A stretch of DNA of 64,000 nucleotides, taken from positions 186,001 to 250,000 of the forward strand of contig NZ_CP049057.1 of the NCBI RefSeq assembly GCF_011044175.1. The letters run 5' to 3'. The position numbers and the translations under genes are program-made. This stretch comes from Rasiella rasia (GTDB lineage: Bacteria; Bacteroidota; Bacteroidia; Flavobacteriales; Flavobacteriaceae). Each line of letters starts with the position of its first letter. Positions within the stretch are counted from its first letter, which is position 1. Positions 33,853-43,668 of this stretch are shown one piece after another. The notes under the pieces were generated by a model. It was not told the DNA's origin and made no database searches. It saw only the letters and a list, made by a program, of their open reading frames with translations.

Positions 33853-34737
33853 TTACGACTTATTTTTTTTCGACCGTATCATCATCTCCAGCATATCCCA
33901 CATTTCTTCGGGCACTTCTTCTAATAAATTCATTTGCCCAGCGCCTTTAAGCCATTCACCACCATCTATGGTAATAACTTCACCATTGAGGTATTGCGCA
34001 AAATCTGACACTAAATAGGCTGCGAGATTGGCGAGCTCTTGATGGTCGCCCACTCGTTTTAATGGGACTTTTTTGGCCAAATTGAATTTCTCTTTTAATT
34101 CGCCTGGTAGTAACCTGTCCCAAGCGCCTTTGGTCGGGAAGGGGCCTGGAGCTATTGCATTAAATCGTATGCCATATTTTGCCCATTCTACTGCGAGCGA
34201 TCTTGTCATCGCTAGTACACCAGCTTTGGCTGTAGCACTAGGCACTACATAAGCAGATCCTGTATAGGCGTATGTGGTGACGATATTAAGTACTGTTTTA
34301 TTCGTTTCTTTTTTGGCAATCCAATGTTTTCCTAAAGCTAAGGTGCAATTTTTTGTTCCTTTTAAAACAATATCAATAATCGTATCAAAGGCATTTGCCG
34401 AAAGACGCTCTGTAGGAGAAATAAAATTTCCTGCGGCATTGTTAAGTAGCACATCTACACTACCAAACGCGTCGTGTGCAGCTTTTATCATGGCCTCAAC
34501 CTCTTCGTAATGCCTTACATCGCACTGTACTGGTAGCACTGTTCCTCCTGTTTGTTCTTCCAGTTCTTTTTTTACCGTCTGTAATTTATCAATGTTTCTA
34601 GAAGTGATGACCACATTAGCACCTAATTCTAAAAAGTAGGTCGTCATAGACTTTCCTAAGCCACTTCCGCCCCCTGTAACAATAATTGTCTTTCCTTTTA
34701 ACGCGTCGTCACGCAACATTTTTGCTTTTAAGTCCAT
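33853..34737 (-). CDS. SDR-family oxidoreductase, 2,4-dienoyl-CoA reductase-like
   Basis: A 294-residue short-chain dehydrogenase. The cofactor motif is TGGGSGLGKS (about 21-30), followed by NNAAGNF. At the catalytic site the usual Tyr-x3-Lys is replaced by PSATAKAG, keeping the Lys and a nearby Ser but no Tyr, as in peroxisomal 2,4-dienoyl-CoA reductases. NADPH-dependent reduction of dienoyl-CoA from unsaturated fatty acids is therefore the favoured reaction. It is monocistronic. The C-terminal tail EEVPEEMWDMLEMMIRS is extra. Confidence 0.85.
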   Translation of the reverse strand: MDLKAKMLRDDALKGKTIIVTGGGSGLGKSMTTYFLELGANVVITSRNIDKLQTVKKELEEQTGGTVLPVQCDVRHYEEVEAMIKAAHDAFGSVDVLLNNAAGNFISPTERLSANAFDTIIDIVLKGTKNCTLALGKHWIAKKETNKTVLNIVTTYAYTGSAYVVPSATAKAGVLAMTRSLAVEWAKYGIRFNAIAPGPFPTKGAWDRLLPGELKEKFNLAKKVPLKRVGDHQELANLAAYLVSDFAQYLNGEVITIDGGEWLKGAGQMNLLEEVPEEMWDMLEMMIRSKKNKS

Positions 34738-34904
34738 GGTTTGAAATTTTATTGAATGTAAAAATACGGCTATTCTAGAAAGTAGTATGCATGCATAGCA
34801 ATCTATTTCTTCGGAAATTTTAAAGAATTAAATCGATTTAGTAGTTAGGTGCTTTCAGTAAAAGTACTTAAAAGGTTTTTGTTTAAATAGTATTGATAAA
34901 GAAG

Positions 34905-35432
34905 TTAGTTTGAAATAAATTCTGGAGGCGTTTGCGCAGGAATTTTCAAATTGGAATTAAAATTTGGGAAGATATCAAGTACATTTTCGTCTGTTAATTG
35001 TGTTGCATCAATAAAATACCATCGCTTTCCGTTATTTGATGATACGGCAAGCAAATACGATTTATTTACGATAATACCTTGTGGAGTCGTTAATTCTATA
35101 GTTTGCGGTACTAAGCAGTGTAGCTCTTCTCCGGCTTTGTATATTTCAGCAGGTTTTCCTAACACAACTGTCTTAAAATCAATTCCCTGTTGCTTCATTT
35201 GAGTTGTCGCATTTTCTGTAAGTGATATCATAGTATCTCTTCCTCCCATCAACTCAATAATATATGGATATGTGTAATCGGCTAACGTTTCAAAATCTCC
35301 ACGCTTAATAGCATCTGCCATAATGGTACTGTCTTCAATAATTTTATCTTCAAATTGATTTTGCGACAGTAGGAGGTTCGATGAGCATAAAAGAAATACA
35401 AACAGTACTCTTGTCAATGTTTTTTTAATCAT
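34905..35432 (-). CDS. Secreted protein of unknown function
   Basis: About 175 residues from the ATG at 35432, which starts a signal peptide (MIKKTLTRVLFVFLLCSSNL). The body is an alpha-beta domain with an early helix (DKIIEDSTIMADAIKRGDFE) and later strands (ELHCLVPQTIELTT, KRWYFIDATQLTDENV); this resembles NTF2/SnoaL-like folds but no family is certain. It follows panB by 7 nt, so the two are likely transcribed together, with no evident functional link. Confidence 0.7.
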   Translation of the reverse strand: MIKKTLTRVLFVFLLCSSNLLLSQNQFEDKIIEDSTIMADAIKRGDFETLADYTYPYIIELMGGRDTMISLTENATTQMKQQGIDFKTVVLGKPAEIYKAGEELHCLVPQTIELTTPQGIIVNKSYLLAVSSNNGKRWYFIDATQLTDENVLDIFPNFNSNLKIPAQTPPEFISN

Positions 35433-35439
35433 AGCTATT

Positions 35440-36258
35440 TTAGTATTGTTCGCTGTCATTCGGAAAGCTTCCTGTCTTTACGTCGTCGATATATTGCTCA
35501 AAAGCACCGGTCATTTCAGCATACAGATCTAAATAACGGCGCAAAAACCTAGGATTAAATTCGTATGTCATACCTATCATATCATGTGTAACAAGAACTT
35601 GTCCATCTACACCATTTCCAGCACCAATACCAATAATTGGGATGGTGAGGCTTTTAGCGACTTCTTCGGCCAATTTAGCGGGTACTTTTTCAAGAACAAT
35701 GGCAAAACACCCTGCTTTTTCAAGTAAAAGTGCGTCTTGCTTTAGTTTTTCTGCTTCTTCTTCCTCTTTTGCACGAACGGTATAGGTTCCAAATTTGTAG
35801 ATAGATTGAGGCGTAAGCCCTAAATGCCCCATCACTGGAATACCTGCGTTAAGAATACGCTTTACAGACTCTTTAATTTCTTTACCACCTTCAACTTTAA
35901 CAGCATGTGCCCCGCTTTCTTTCATAATTCTAATGGCAGAACGCAATGCTTCTTTTGGGTCACTTTGGTAGCTTCCAAAAGGGATGTCTACTACGACCAA
36001 GCTACGTGTTATTCCGCGTACCACAGAAGACGCATGATAAATCATTTGATCTAATGTAATGGGTAGTGTGGTTTCATGACCCGCCATAACATTAGAGGCA
36101 GAATCGCCAACTAAAATGACCTCAATTCCGGCGCCATCTACAATTTTGGCCATGGTAAAATCGTATGCGGTTAGCATCGAAATTTTATCGCCTTTCTTTT
36201 TCATGTCTACCAGAGTTTTGGTAGTAATACGCTTATATTCTTTTTTAGCAACGCTCAT
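35440..36258 (-). CDS. panB: 3-methyl-2-oxobutanoate hydroxymethyltransferase
   Basis: A 272-residue PanB, first step of pantothenate (coenzyme A) synthesis. The metal- and substrate-binding residues lie in [17 protein letters not shown], and later motifs [17 protein letters not shown] and [11 protein letters not shown] are intact. The length equals other PanB proteins. It is divergent from the NTF2-like gene (63-nt region with TACTTTTG at 36288). Confidence 0.96.
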   Translation of the reverse strand: MSVAKKEYKRITTKTLVDMKKKGDKISMLTAYDFTMAKIVDGAGIEVILVGDSASNVMAGHETTLPITLDQMIYHASSVVRGITRSLVVVDIPFGSYQSDPKEALRSAIRIMKESGAHAVKVEGGKEIKESVKRILNAGIPVMGHLGLTPQSIYKFGTYTVRAKEEEEAEKLKQDALLLEKAGCFAIVLEKVPAKLAEEVAKSLTIPIIGIGAGNGVDGQVLVTHDMIGMTYEFNPRFLRRYLDLYAEMTGAFEQYIDDVKTGSFPNDSEQY

Positions 36259-36287
36259 ATTTGTAACATTTTGAACTGTAAAAGTAC

Positions 36288-36295
36288 TACTTTTG
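36288..36295 (+). promoter_or_regulatory. Candidate -7 promoter element of the NTF2-like gene
   Basis: TACTTTTG matches TAnnTTTG, 26 nt before the ATG at 36322. TTTG sequences upstream lie at 14 and 24 nt spacing, neither ideal. Confidence 0.4.
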
Positions 36296-36321
36296 ATATT
36301 GAACCTTTTTATAATTACGCT

Positions 36322-36783
36322 ATGAAAACTATTCTTTTCTGTTTTACACTTTTCATTTCAGTATCTATTTCAGCACAATCATCTTTTACGCCGCAAGATG
36401 CAAAACACCTTGTAGATACCTTTTTTGAAGGGTTTCACAAAGGCGACACGCTAATTATGCGAAGTACATTAGCCAACAAGGTACAGCTGCAAACGGCTTT
36501 TTCTACAAAAGATGGAGTAGCCAAGATAACGGAAGGAAGTGTAACCGATTTATTACTTGCCATAGCAAAAAGGCCTGCAGATCAAAAATGGGACGAACGT
36601 TTGTTAGACTATAAAGTTAGTATAGATGGCAACTTAGCTCATGTTTGGACACCTTACGAATTTTGGGTGAACGGAAATTTTAGCCATTGTGGGGCAAATG
36701 CCTTTACCATTGCCAAGAGCGATACAGGTTGGAAGATTGTTCACCTGATTGACTCTAGAAGGCGGGAAGGATGTACCGAGTAA
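36322..36783 (+). CDS. Secreted NTF2-like (SnoaL fold) protein
   Basis: A 153-residue protein from ATG 36322, which starts a signal peptide ([19 protein letters not shown]). The body fits the nuclear transport factor 2-like fold: [58 protein letters not shown] and [11 protein letters not shown] at the end. This fold is used by enzymes and by binding proteins, and no catalytic residue can be assigned. It is a single gene before yifB. Confidence 0.8.
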   Translation: MKTILFCFTLFISVSISAQSSFTPQDAKHLVDTFFEGFHKGDTLIMRSTLANKVQLQTAFSTKDGVAKITEGSVTDLLLAIAKRPADQKWDERLLDYKVSIDGNLAHVWTPYEFWVNGNFSHCGANAFTIAKSDTGWKIVHLIDSRRREGCTE

Positions 36784-36867
36784 TTTTTACTTCAGGACAA
36801 TAAGTGCCAAATAATTTGCCTATCTTCACAGTTAGTTAACTCCCACTAACTTTATTAGAATTTTGAT

Positions 36868-38409
36868 ATGCTTACAAAAGTATACGGGAGTGCTGTGTTT
36901 GGTGTTGAAGCAACCACCATCACGGTAGAAGTAAATACAGATATTGGTATAGGCTACCATTTGGTAGGTTTGCCAGATAATGCCATTAAAGAAAGCAATT
37001 ATAGAATTGCCGCCGCACTTCAGAATAATGGATATAAAATTCCAGGAAAGAAAATTACGTTAAACATGGCGCCCGCCGACATGCGTAAAGAGGGCTCGGC
37101 ATACGATCTTACACTGGCCATGGGTATTTTAATTTCTACAGCCCAAATTGAAGAGAAGAATGTCCTCGAAGAGTATATTATTATGGGCGAACTTTCTTTA
37201 GATGGTTCGTTGCAGCCTATACGTGGAGCGTTACCTATTGCAGTTAATGCAAAAGCCGAAGGGTTTAAAGGGTTTATTCTTCCCATCCAGAATGCTAAAG
37301 AAGCTGCTATTGTAGAAGGTTTAGAGGTGCTTGGCGTAAGCACGATTAAAGAAGTAATCGATTTTTTTCATGCTGAAATTCCCTTACAACCCACTATTGT
37401 AGACATGAAAGCAGAATTTTATGAACACCTCCAAAATCCAGAATACGATTTTAGTGATGTAAAAGGACAAGAAAGTATAAAGCGCTGCATGGAAATTGCC
37501 GCGGCCGGCGGTCATAATATCATACTCATCGGTCCACCAGGTAGTGGTAAGACCATGCTTGCAAAAAGACTCCCAAGCATTTTACCTCCGTTAAGTCTCT
37601 CTGAAGCCTTAGAAACTACAAAAATTCATAGCGTCGCAGGGCGTACCAAACAGAAAGGGGGCATTATGACCTCAAGGCCATTTCGGAGCCCACATCACAC
37701 CATCTCAGATGTAGCGCTTGTAGGTGGTGGCCAATACCCACAACCTGGAGAAATATCTTTGGCGCACAATGGCGTGTTGTTTTTAGACGAATTACCTGAA
37801 TTTAAACGAAGTGTTTTGGAGGTTATGCGGCAACCGCTAGAAGACCGCGATGTAACAATTTCTAGGGCGCGATTTACGGTAACCTATCCTTCAAGTTTTA
37901 TGTTGGTAGCAAGTATGAACCCGAGTCCGGGTGGCTATTTTAATGATCCGGAGGCTCCGGTAGTCTCTTCCCCCGCTGAGATGCAGCGATATCTCAGTAA
38001 GATTTCGGGGCCTCTTTTGGATCGAATTGATATTCATATAGAAGTAACGCCAGTTCCTTTTGAAAAGCTTAGCGAAGAGCGAAAAGGGGAGTCTAGTGTT
38101 TTTATCAGAAAGCGAGTAACTCAAGCTAGAGATGTACAAACGAAGCGATTTGAAGCGCTCGAAAATATTCATTACAATGCGCAAATGGGTGTAAAGGAGA
38201 TTCGTAACTTTTGCAAAATAGACGCAGTATCGTTAGAGCTACTTAAAACAGCAATGGAGCAATTAAACCTCTCTGCACGAGCCTACGACCGTATTCTGAA
38301 AGTTTCTCGCACCATAGCCGATTTAGATGGATCAGAACATATTTCAGGCGTTCATATTTCCGAAGCCATTCAATATAGGAGTTTAGATAGAGAAGGGTGG
38401 TTAGGGTAA
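36868..38409 (+). CDS. comM: YifB/ComM family Mg-chelatase-like AAA+ ATPase
   Basis: A 513-residue protein with a Lon-type N-terminal fold (1-170), an AAA+ core (Walker [16 protein letters not shown], Walker [10 protein letters not shown], sensor SMNPSPGG) and a C-terminal Mg-chelatase domain. In Vibrio and Acinetobacter ComM is a hexameric branch-migration helicase used in natural transformation; many bacteria keep it without known competence. The length is standard. Confidence 0.94.
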   Translation: MLTKVYGSAVFGVEATTITVEVNTDIGIGYHLVGLPDNAIKESNYRIAAALQNNGYKIPGKKITLNMAPADMRKEGSAYDLTLAMGILISTAQIEEKNVLEEYIIMGELSLDGSLQPIRGALPIAVNAKAEGFKGFILPIQNAKEAAIVEGLEVLGVSTIKEVIDFFHAEIPLQPTIVDMKAEFYEHLQNPEYDFSDVKGQESIKRCMEIAAAGGHNIILIGPPGSGKTMLAKRLPSILPPLSLSEALETTKIHSVAGRTKQKGGIMTSRPFRSPHHTISDVALVGGGQYPQPGEISLAHNGVLFLDELPEFKRSVLEVMRQPLEDRDVTISRARFTVTYPSSFMLVASMNPSPGGYFNDPEAPVVSSPAEMQRYLSKISGPLLDRIDIHIEVTPVPFEKLSEERKGESSVFIRKRVTQARDVQTKRFEALENIHYNAQMGVKEIRNFCKIDAVSLELLKTAMEQLNLSARAYDRILKVSRTIADLDGSEHISGVHISEAIQYRSLDREGWLG

Positions 38410-38528
38410 ATATTGGTGTTTAGTGCTTAAAATGATATGTCACCTCATATTTCCATAGAAAATTGACTTGGTAAGACTTTTGAAAAAAATACGCCATTTG
38501 CCTTATGGTTTTGATAATCAAAGTGAAA

Positions 38529-38536
38529 TACATTTG
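38529..38536 (+). promoter_or_regulatory. Candidate -7 promoter element of the secreted YD-like protein gene
   Basis: TACATTTG fits TAnnTTTG, 24 nt before the ATG at 38560. A TTTG at 38510-38513 leaves a spacer of only 15 nt. Confidence 0.4.
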
Positions 38537-38559
38537 AAAATCACTTAAAAACAAACACC

Positions 38560-39411
38560 ATGAGACCGTTATTTATAGTAATTGTATGTTTTCTTACAAC
38601 ACATGTTGCTACAGCTCAACTTGAGCCAAGTTATTTTGAGAATGTAAGAAACAGTCCAAAAGCAATGACCCTCGACATTTTAAAGCAAAAAAAGACAGGA
38701 GACAAATTTGAAACTACCAAACATACACGTTACGAGCTAACGTTAAAAGGGCCTGCAATACAGTCGCAAAAAGTGTATGATACCATGAGTAATATAGCCT
38801 ATAATAAGTCACTTAGCTATAAATACGATTCAACTATAGATGAAAATTTAATTGAAATCGTTCAAAATGATTTTGAAGAAAACATCATGAAGCAAACTAA
38901 ATATACCTATGACGAGCGTGGACTTTTATTATTAAAAGACGAACAGTTTGATGGTAGTGGAGCAATTTTACAAACTATTACGCAAGATTTTGGAGGCTGT
39001 ACCGATGCCGCACTCATTGAAGGTCTTCCAAGTGATGTAAAGTATACATGTGTAACTAAAGATTTTACCAATAGAGTAAGTAGTAGAAAGTCTGTAGAGG
39101 TATTTGGAAGTATGGGGATGCTCGTTAAAAAAATAAATTATCAAGACGACGGGAGTATAAGCAACACCGAAACTTCACAATATGACGAAGACGGAAAACT
39201 TGTATTGCAAGAAAAAACAACATCTTCGGGTCGTAGTTATAAAACAAACTATACGTACAACGAAAAGGGTGAAATTGCAACTAAAAAGGCCAGCTTTGTA
39301 GAATTTCACTATGCGTACGAGTACGATAAAAATGGAAATTGGACTCAAATGATAGAAACCACAAAAGTACCTACGAAGCGCGTTGTATATAAAAGGACGT
39401 TTGTGTATTAA
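38560..39411 (+). CDS. Secreted protein with RHS/YD-like repeats
   Basis: A 283-residue protein with a signal peptide (MRPLFIVIVCFLTTHVATAQ). Several short stretches follow the YD-repeat pattern (YTYDERGLLLLKDE, QYDEDGKLVLQEK, YTYNEKGEIATKK, YEYDKNGNWTQM), as in RHS and teneurin shells, but the array is far too short to form such a shell. No toxin domain is present. It is a monocistronic gene with its own -7 element and terminator. Function unknown. Confidence 0.75.
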   Translation: MRPLFIVIVCFLTTHVATAQLEPSYFENVRNSPKAMTLDILKQKKTGDKFETTKHTRYELTLKGPAIQSQKVYDTMSNIAYNKSLSYKYDSTIDENLIEIVQNDFEENIMKQTKYTYDERGLLLLKDEQFDGSGAILQTITQDFGGCTDAALIEGLPSDVKYTCVTKDFTNRVSSRKSVEVFGSMGMLVKKINYQDDGSISNTETSQYDEDGKLVLQEKTTSSGRSYKTNYTYNEKGEIATKKASFVEFHYAYEYDKNGNWTQMIETTKVPTKRVVYKRTFVY

Positions 39412-39433
39412 AATCAAAGAAATTTTGACTAAA

Positions 39434-39469
39434 AACGCAGTTTACTTTACTATAAAACTGTGTTTTCTT
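39434..39469 (+). terminator. Intrinsic terminator after the YD-like gene
   Basis: ACGCAGTTT pairs with AAACTGTGT (one G-U pair) across a short AT loop and is followed by TTTTCTTTTT. Confidence 0.65.
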
Positions 39470-39656
39470 TTTGAAATAACAGCTGACCAGCATTTATAAA
39501 TCTTCACTGTTTTGACTTTGAAAGTGCCATTTTATGGGGTTTTCGATCTCTCCCAGAAATAGTGTTTCATGTGTGGTTATTTATAAATTAAGACCATTAG
39601 CGTTTTTGAAATCTTTCTTTTCAGCCTACATTTAAAGAAGATTTACTAACCGTCTT

Positions 39657-42443
39657 ATGAAACAACGCCACCTCTTTAAACAGCCGCTTTTCTTCTTTCT
39701 AATGTTCTTATCAATTTTTGGGTTTGCACAGCAAGAACCAAAAACTATCAGCGTAACATTTTATGAAACACCACTTGAAATCGCTTTGGAGACCATAGCC
39801 ACAAAAGCGGGGTATCAAGCGTATTATGTAATAGATTGGTTAGATACTGCTACTGTAACGGGTTCGTTTACTAATAGTACGGTCAACGAGGTATTAGAAA
39901 CTATCTTAAACAAAACAGTCCTTAACTTCTACATTACTAGAGATAACAAACTTATTCTGACTAAAAATAACCGTATTTATGATGAGTTACCTAAAAACTT
40001 TTTTGAAGAGGTGCCTACAGAAACAACAACGCAAGCCAAACCTACCGAAATTGTAAAATCGCCTGTATTTTACAACCAACCTCAAACAATCGCTACAAAA
40101 TTACTAGAAACAGTACGAATAGGGAAAGAAGATAAAAACAATGCTAAAACAAGCTTTGTACTAAAAGGTACTGCAAGAAATCAAGAAACAGGAAAGCTTG
40201 TAAGCAATATTGCAATTACCGTTGAAGGTACTACGCTGGGCGCAATAACTTCGGAAAAGGGCGCTTTTAAATTGCAACTACCTGGAGGTGTTTATATACT
40301 TTCGGCACAATCTTTAGGCTTCCAAACACTTCGGAAACGTGTTGTACTTTACAACGATGGTACTTTAGATTTAACTCTTAGTGAAGCCTTAGAAGGGTTA
40401 GATGAGGTGATTGTTACTGGGAAAGTAAAAAATGTTGTAGCCTCGACCGATATGGGAACAACAGAAGTTGATGTGGAGCAAATTAAAAACATTCCACTTG
40501 TATTAGGCGAACGTGATGTTTTTAAAGCAGCTGCTACATTGCCCGGCATATCCTCTGCGGGCGAAGGCGCGGCGGGCTACAATGTAAGGGGAGGGAGTTC
40601 TGATCAGAATTTGATACTGCTAGATGATGGAGTATTGTATAACCCAGCACATTTCTTCGGAATTTTCTCTGCAGTAAACCCGTTTACCACTCAAGATCTT
40701 ACCATTTATAAAGGGCATATCCCAGCGCGCTTTGGTGGCAGATTGTCTTCAGTATTCGATATCACAACAAGAAATGCAAATGTTAACGAGTTTGAAGGCG
40801 AGGCTTCTATTGGTCCTGTAACGAGTAGTGTGGTTATAGAAACTCCTTTGGCTAAAGAAAAAGCGGCAATAATGGTGGGTGCTCGAGGAACGTACTCAGA
40901 CATTATACTTAAAAATTTAGATGAAGAAGAACTTCGGAACAGCCAAGCCAATTTCTACGACGTCATTTTAAAGTACAACCACAAACTAAATGATAAAAAT
41001 AGCCTCCAAGCAACGGGATATTATTCGCGCGACGCTTTCAGCATTACGTCAGATTCGCTCTACAGATATAGCAATCGCCTAATAACCTTGCACTGGAATC
41101 ATACTATTAACGAAAAGCATAAAGGCACCATGGTATTATCTAATAGCAACTACCAGTTTAATGTAGATTTTGAAGGCCAAACAAACACCAATTTTGAATT
41201 GGGCTATGGCATTAATGAAACCGAGTTAAAACTAAAAATGAACTACGAGCTTAACAAACAACACACATTTCAGTATGGCTTGTCTAGTAAATTGTATGCG
41301 GTGCGACCTGGAGATATTAATCCGTTGGGAGATTCCTCTATCATTGTACCCATCTCCATCGATAAAGAACGAGCGCTAGAATCTGCATTGTATGTGTCAG
41401 ACAACTTTGAGATAAATAAGAAACTAGCCGTAGAGGGAGGTATAAGACTTTCTGTATTTACTGCCTTGGGAGAAGCTTCTCAAAATATTTATGCTGAAGG
41501 CGCTTCAAACACAGCCAATAACCTAATTGAAACACGAAATTATGGAAGTTTTGAAACTATTAAAACCTATCTAGCGCCAGAATTTCGAATCGCTTCTCGC
41601 TACCTTTTTACACCTAAATTTTCAGTAAAAGGCAGTATAAATACGCACTATCAATACATACACAAATTGTCTAATAATACCACGGCATCGCCAATTGATA
41701 CTTGGAAGTTATCTGACCTAAATATCGAGCCAGAACGTACTGTACAGTATGCATTGGGGCTTTTTCATAATTTTTCTGAAAATATCTACGAACTAAGTAT
41801 AGAAGGGTATTACAAACGTTCAAGCAATGTTTTGGACTACAAAGTTGGTGCCCAGTTGCTACTAAATGAAGCCGTAGAGCAAGAGGTGCTACAGGGAGAA
41901 GGAAAGGCGTATGGTGTCGAGTTGTTATTAAAAAAATTAAAAGGAAAGTTGAATGGTTGGGTAGGTTACACCTATTCTAGATCATTTTTAAAGTTGGATG
42001 GAAATTCGCCTGAAGAACAAGTTAACAATGGAGCGTTTTTTAGGTCTAATTACGACAAGCCTCATGATTTTAGTCTGGTAGCGAACTACAAAATTAGTAA
42101 GCGTTTTAGCTTCTCAGGTAATTTTGTATACCAAACTGGTAGACCCGTAACAGTACCAATAGGCAATTTTGTGGTAAACAACACCGAACTAGTATTGTTT
42201 AGTGATAGAAACGCGTTTAGAATCCCAGATTATTACCGTCTTGACCTTGGTTTTAATGTAGAAGGCAACCATAAAAAGAATAAACTAGCACATAGCTTTT
42301 GGAATATTTCAGTTTACAATGTGTTGGGAAGAAACAATCCTTACTCTGTTTTCTTTGTCGCAAAAGATGGCGATGTAAAAGCGTATAGAACATCTATTTT
42401 CTCGGTTGCGATTCCTACGATTAGTTATAATATAAAATTTTAA
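39657..42443 (+). CDS. TonB-dependent receptor with STN and carboxypeptidase-like domains
   Basis: A 928-residue outer-membrane receptor. After a signal peptide (ending GFAQQ) comes an STN (secretin/TonB short N-terminal) domain (about 30-105), a linker, a carboxypeptidase-regulatory-like domain (about 160-245, FVLKGTARNQETGKLVSNIA), the plug (VNVRGG-type SSAGEGAAGYNVRGG and LLDDGVLYNPAH) and the beta barrel to the terminal aromatic residue (YNIKF). An STN domain often goes with anti-sigma signalling, but no sigma/anti-sigma pair is near. The next three genes follow on within 15 nt and probably form one operon with it. Confidence 0.93.
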   Translation: MKQRHLFKQPLFFFLMFLSIFGFAQQEPKTISVTFYETPLEIALETIATKAGYQAYYVIDWLDTATVTGSFTNSTVNEVLETILNKTVLNFYITRDNKLILTKNNRIYDELPKNFFEEVPTETTTQAKPTEIVKSPVFYNQPQTIATKLLETVRIGKEDKNNAKTSFVLKGTARNQETGKLVSNIAITVEGTTLGAITSEKGAFKLQLPGGVYILSAQSLGFQTLRKRVVLYNDGTLDLTLSEALEGLDEVIVTGKVKNVVASTDMGTTEVDVEQIKNIPLVLGERDVFKAAATLPGISSAGEGAAGYNVRGGSSDQNLILLDDGVLYNPAHFFGIFSAVNPFTTQDLTIYKGHIPARFGGRLSSVFDITTRNANVNEFEGEASIGPVTSSVVIETPLAKEKAAIMVGARGTYSDIILKNLDEEELRNSQANFYDVILKYNHKLNDKNSLQATGYYSRDAFSITSDSLYRYSNRLITLHWNHTINEKHKGTMVLSNSNYQFNVDFEGQTNTNFELGYGINETELKLKMNYELNKQHTFQYGLSSKLYAVRPGDINPLGDSSIIVPISIDKERALESALYVSDNFEINKKLAVEGGIRLSVFTALGEASQNIYAEGASNTANNLIETRNYGSFETIKTYLAPEFRIASRYLFTPKFSVKGSINTHYQYIHKLSNNTTASPIDTWKLSDLNIEPERTVQYALGLFHNFSENIYELSIEGYYKRSSNVLDYKVGAQLLLNEAVEQEVLQGEGKAYGVELLLKKLKGKLNGWVGYTYSRSFLKLDGNSPEEQVNNGAFFRSNYDKPHDFSLVANYKISKRFSFSGNFVYQTGRPVTVPIGNFVVNNTELVLFSDRNAFRIPDYYRLDLGFNVEGNHKKNKLAHSFWNISVYNVLGRNNPYSVFFVAKDGDVKAYRTSIFSVAIPTISYNIKF

Positions 42444-42444
42444 T

Positions 42445-43653
42445 ATGAAAAATTTACTTTTTAAACTCGGCGCTTTATTTACACTACTGCTTACTATTAT
42501 TGGATGTGTAGAAGAAATTCGTTTTGATAATGAAACTTTTGAAAATGTGCTGATTATTGATGCTACCCTAACCGACGAAGAAAAATATCATCATATATAT
42601 ATTAACCGCGCCCATCGTTTTAATGAAGACGGCCCCAACAGAGTATCTGGTGCAACGGTGCAAATTCTCACACATACTGAAACCTACACTTTTGAAGAGG
42701 AGGCCGCTGGAATTTATACTTCAGTACAGCGTTTTAAAGCCAGTCCTAATACTACATACAAATTACAAATAACCACCCAAAACGGAAGCGTATATACTTC
42801 CACTGGGATGGCACTTACTACTGCTACAGCAATCGATAATTTATATGCTCGTCGAGACACCAATGATGATGGTGTAAACGGAATGTCCATCTATGTAGAT
42901 AGTTACGACCCGAGCAATACATCAAAATTTTATAGGTACGAATTTGAGGAAACCTTTAAAATTGTGGCTCCATTTTGGAGAAATCAGGATTTATATATTG
43001 TTGACGATGTTTACCCCAATTGTATTTTAGGGTTAACCCCAAGAAGTGAGGATAAGATAATATGTTACAGAACAGAGGCTTCAAATTTTATAAATTTAGC
43101 TACTACCAGTACCTTAGCCGAAGATAGAGTGTCAGAACATTTAGTTAGGTTCTTGTCAAGCGAAAGTTACAAAATATCATACCGATATAGCATTCTTGTA
43201 ACACAATATGTGCAGACAGAACAGGCTTATAACTACTTTAAAACTTTAGGTTCATTTAGCGACGAAGGCAGCTTGTTTTCGCAACTACAGACAGGATATA
43301 TTGCAGGAAATATAACTTCAGAAAATAATTCATCTGAAAAAATAGTAGGTTTCTTTGAAGTTGCGGCAGTAGCTAGAGAACGATTATTCTTGAATTACAC
43401 AGATTTTTACCCTGATGAAGCATTACCACCGTATGTAGTGCCTTGCACAACATCTGCACCAGAGTTGTACGATATTTCGCATAACTATATGTGCGGTGCA
43501 GTTATGAATATTATTAGAAATAATGCGCTAGTCTATCTTAAAGAAAACACAGGGCAGTTCCCGCGTGGAGGACCATTTGTTATGGTGCCTAGATCTTGCG
43601 GCGACTGTACAGCCCTTGGAGAAACTACATCACCCGAATTTTGGGTAGAATAA
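42445..43653 (+). CDS. DUF4249 lipoprotein (first tandem copy)
   Basis: A 402-residue lipoprotein (signal ending TIIGC, Cys21). The DUF4249 features are the opening LIIDATLTDEEKYHHIYINR, an early Ig-like domain and the C-terminal motif RSCGDCTALGETTSPEFWVE. It begins one base after the receptor stop, so it is translationally linked. DUF4249 proteins are common partners of TonB receptors in Bacteroidota; by analogy with SusD it may bind substrate at the cell surface, but this is inferred. Confidence 0.9.
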   Translation: MKNLLFKLGALFTLLLTIIGCVEEIRFDNETFENVLIIDATLTDEEKYHHIYINRAHRFNEDGPNRVSGATVQILTHTETYTFEEEAAGIYTSVQRFKASPNTTYKLQITTQNGSVYTSTGMALTTATAIDNLYARRDTNDDGVNGMSIYVDSYDPSNTSKFYRYEFEETFKIVAPFWRNQDLYIVDDVYPNCILGLTPRSEDKIICYRTEASNFINLATTSTLAEDRVSEHLVRFLSSESYKISYRYSILVTQYVQTEQAYNYFKTLGSFSDEGSLFSQLQTGYIAGNITSENNSSEKIVGFFEVAAVARERLFLNYTDFYPDEALPPYVVPCTTSAPELYDISHNYMCGAVMNIIRNNALVYLKENTGQFPRGGPFVMVPRSCGDCTALGETTSPEFWVE

Positions 43654-43668
43654 TTTAATAATGATTGC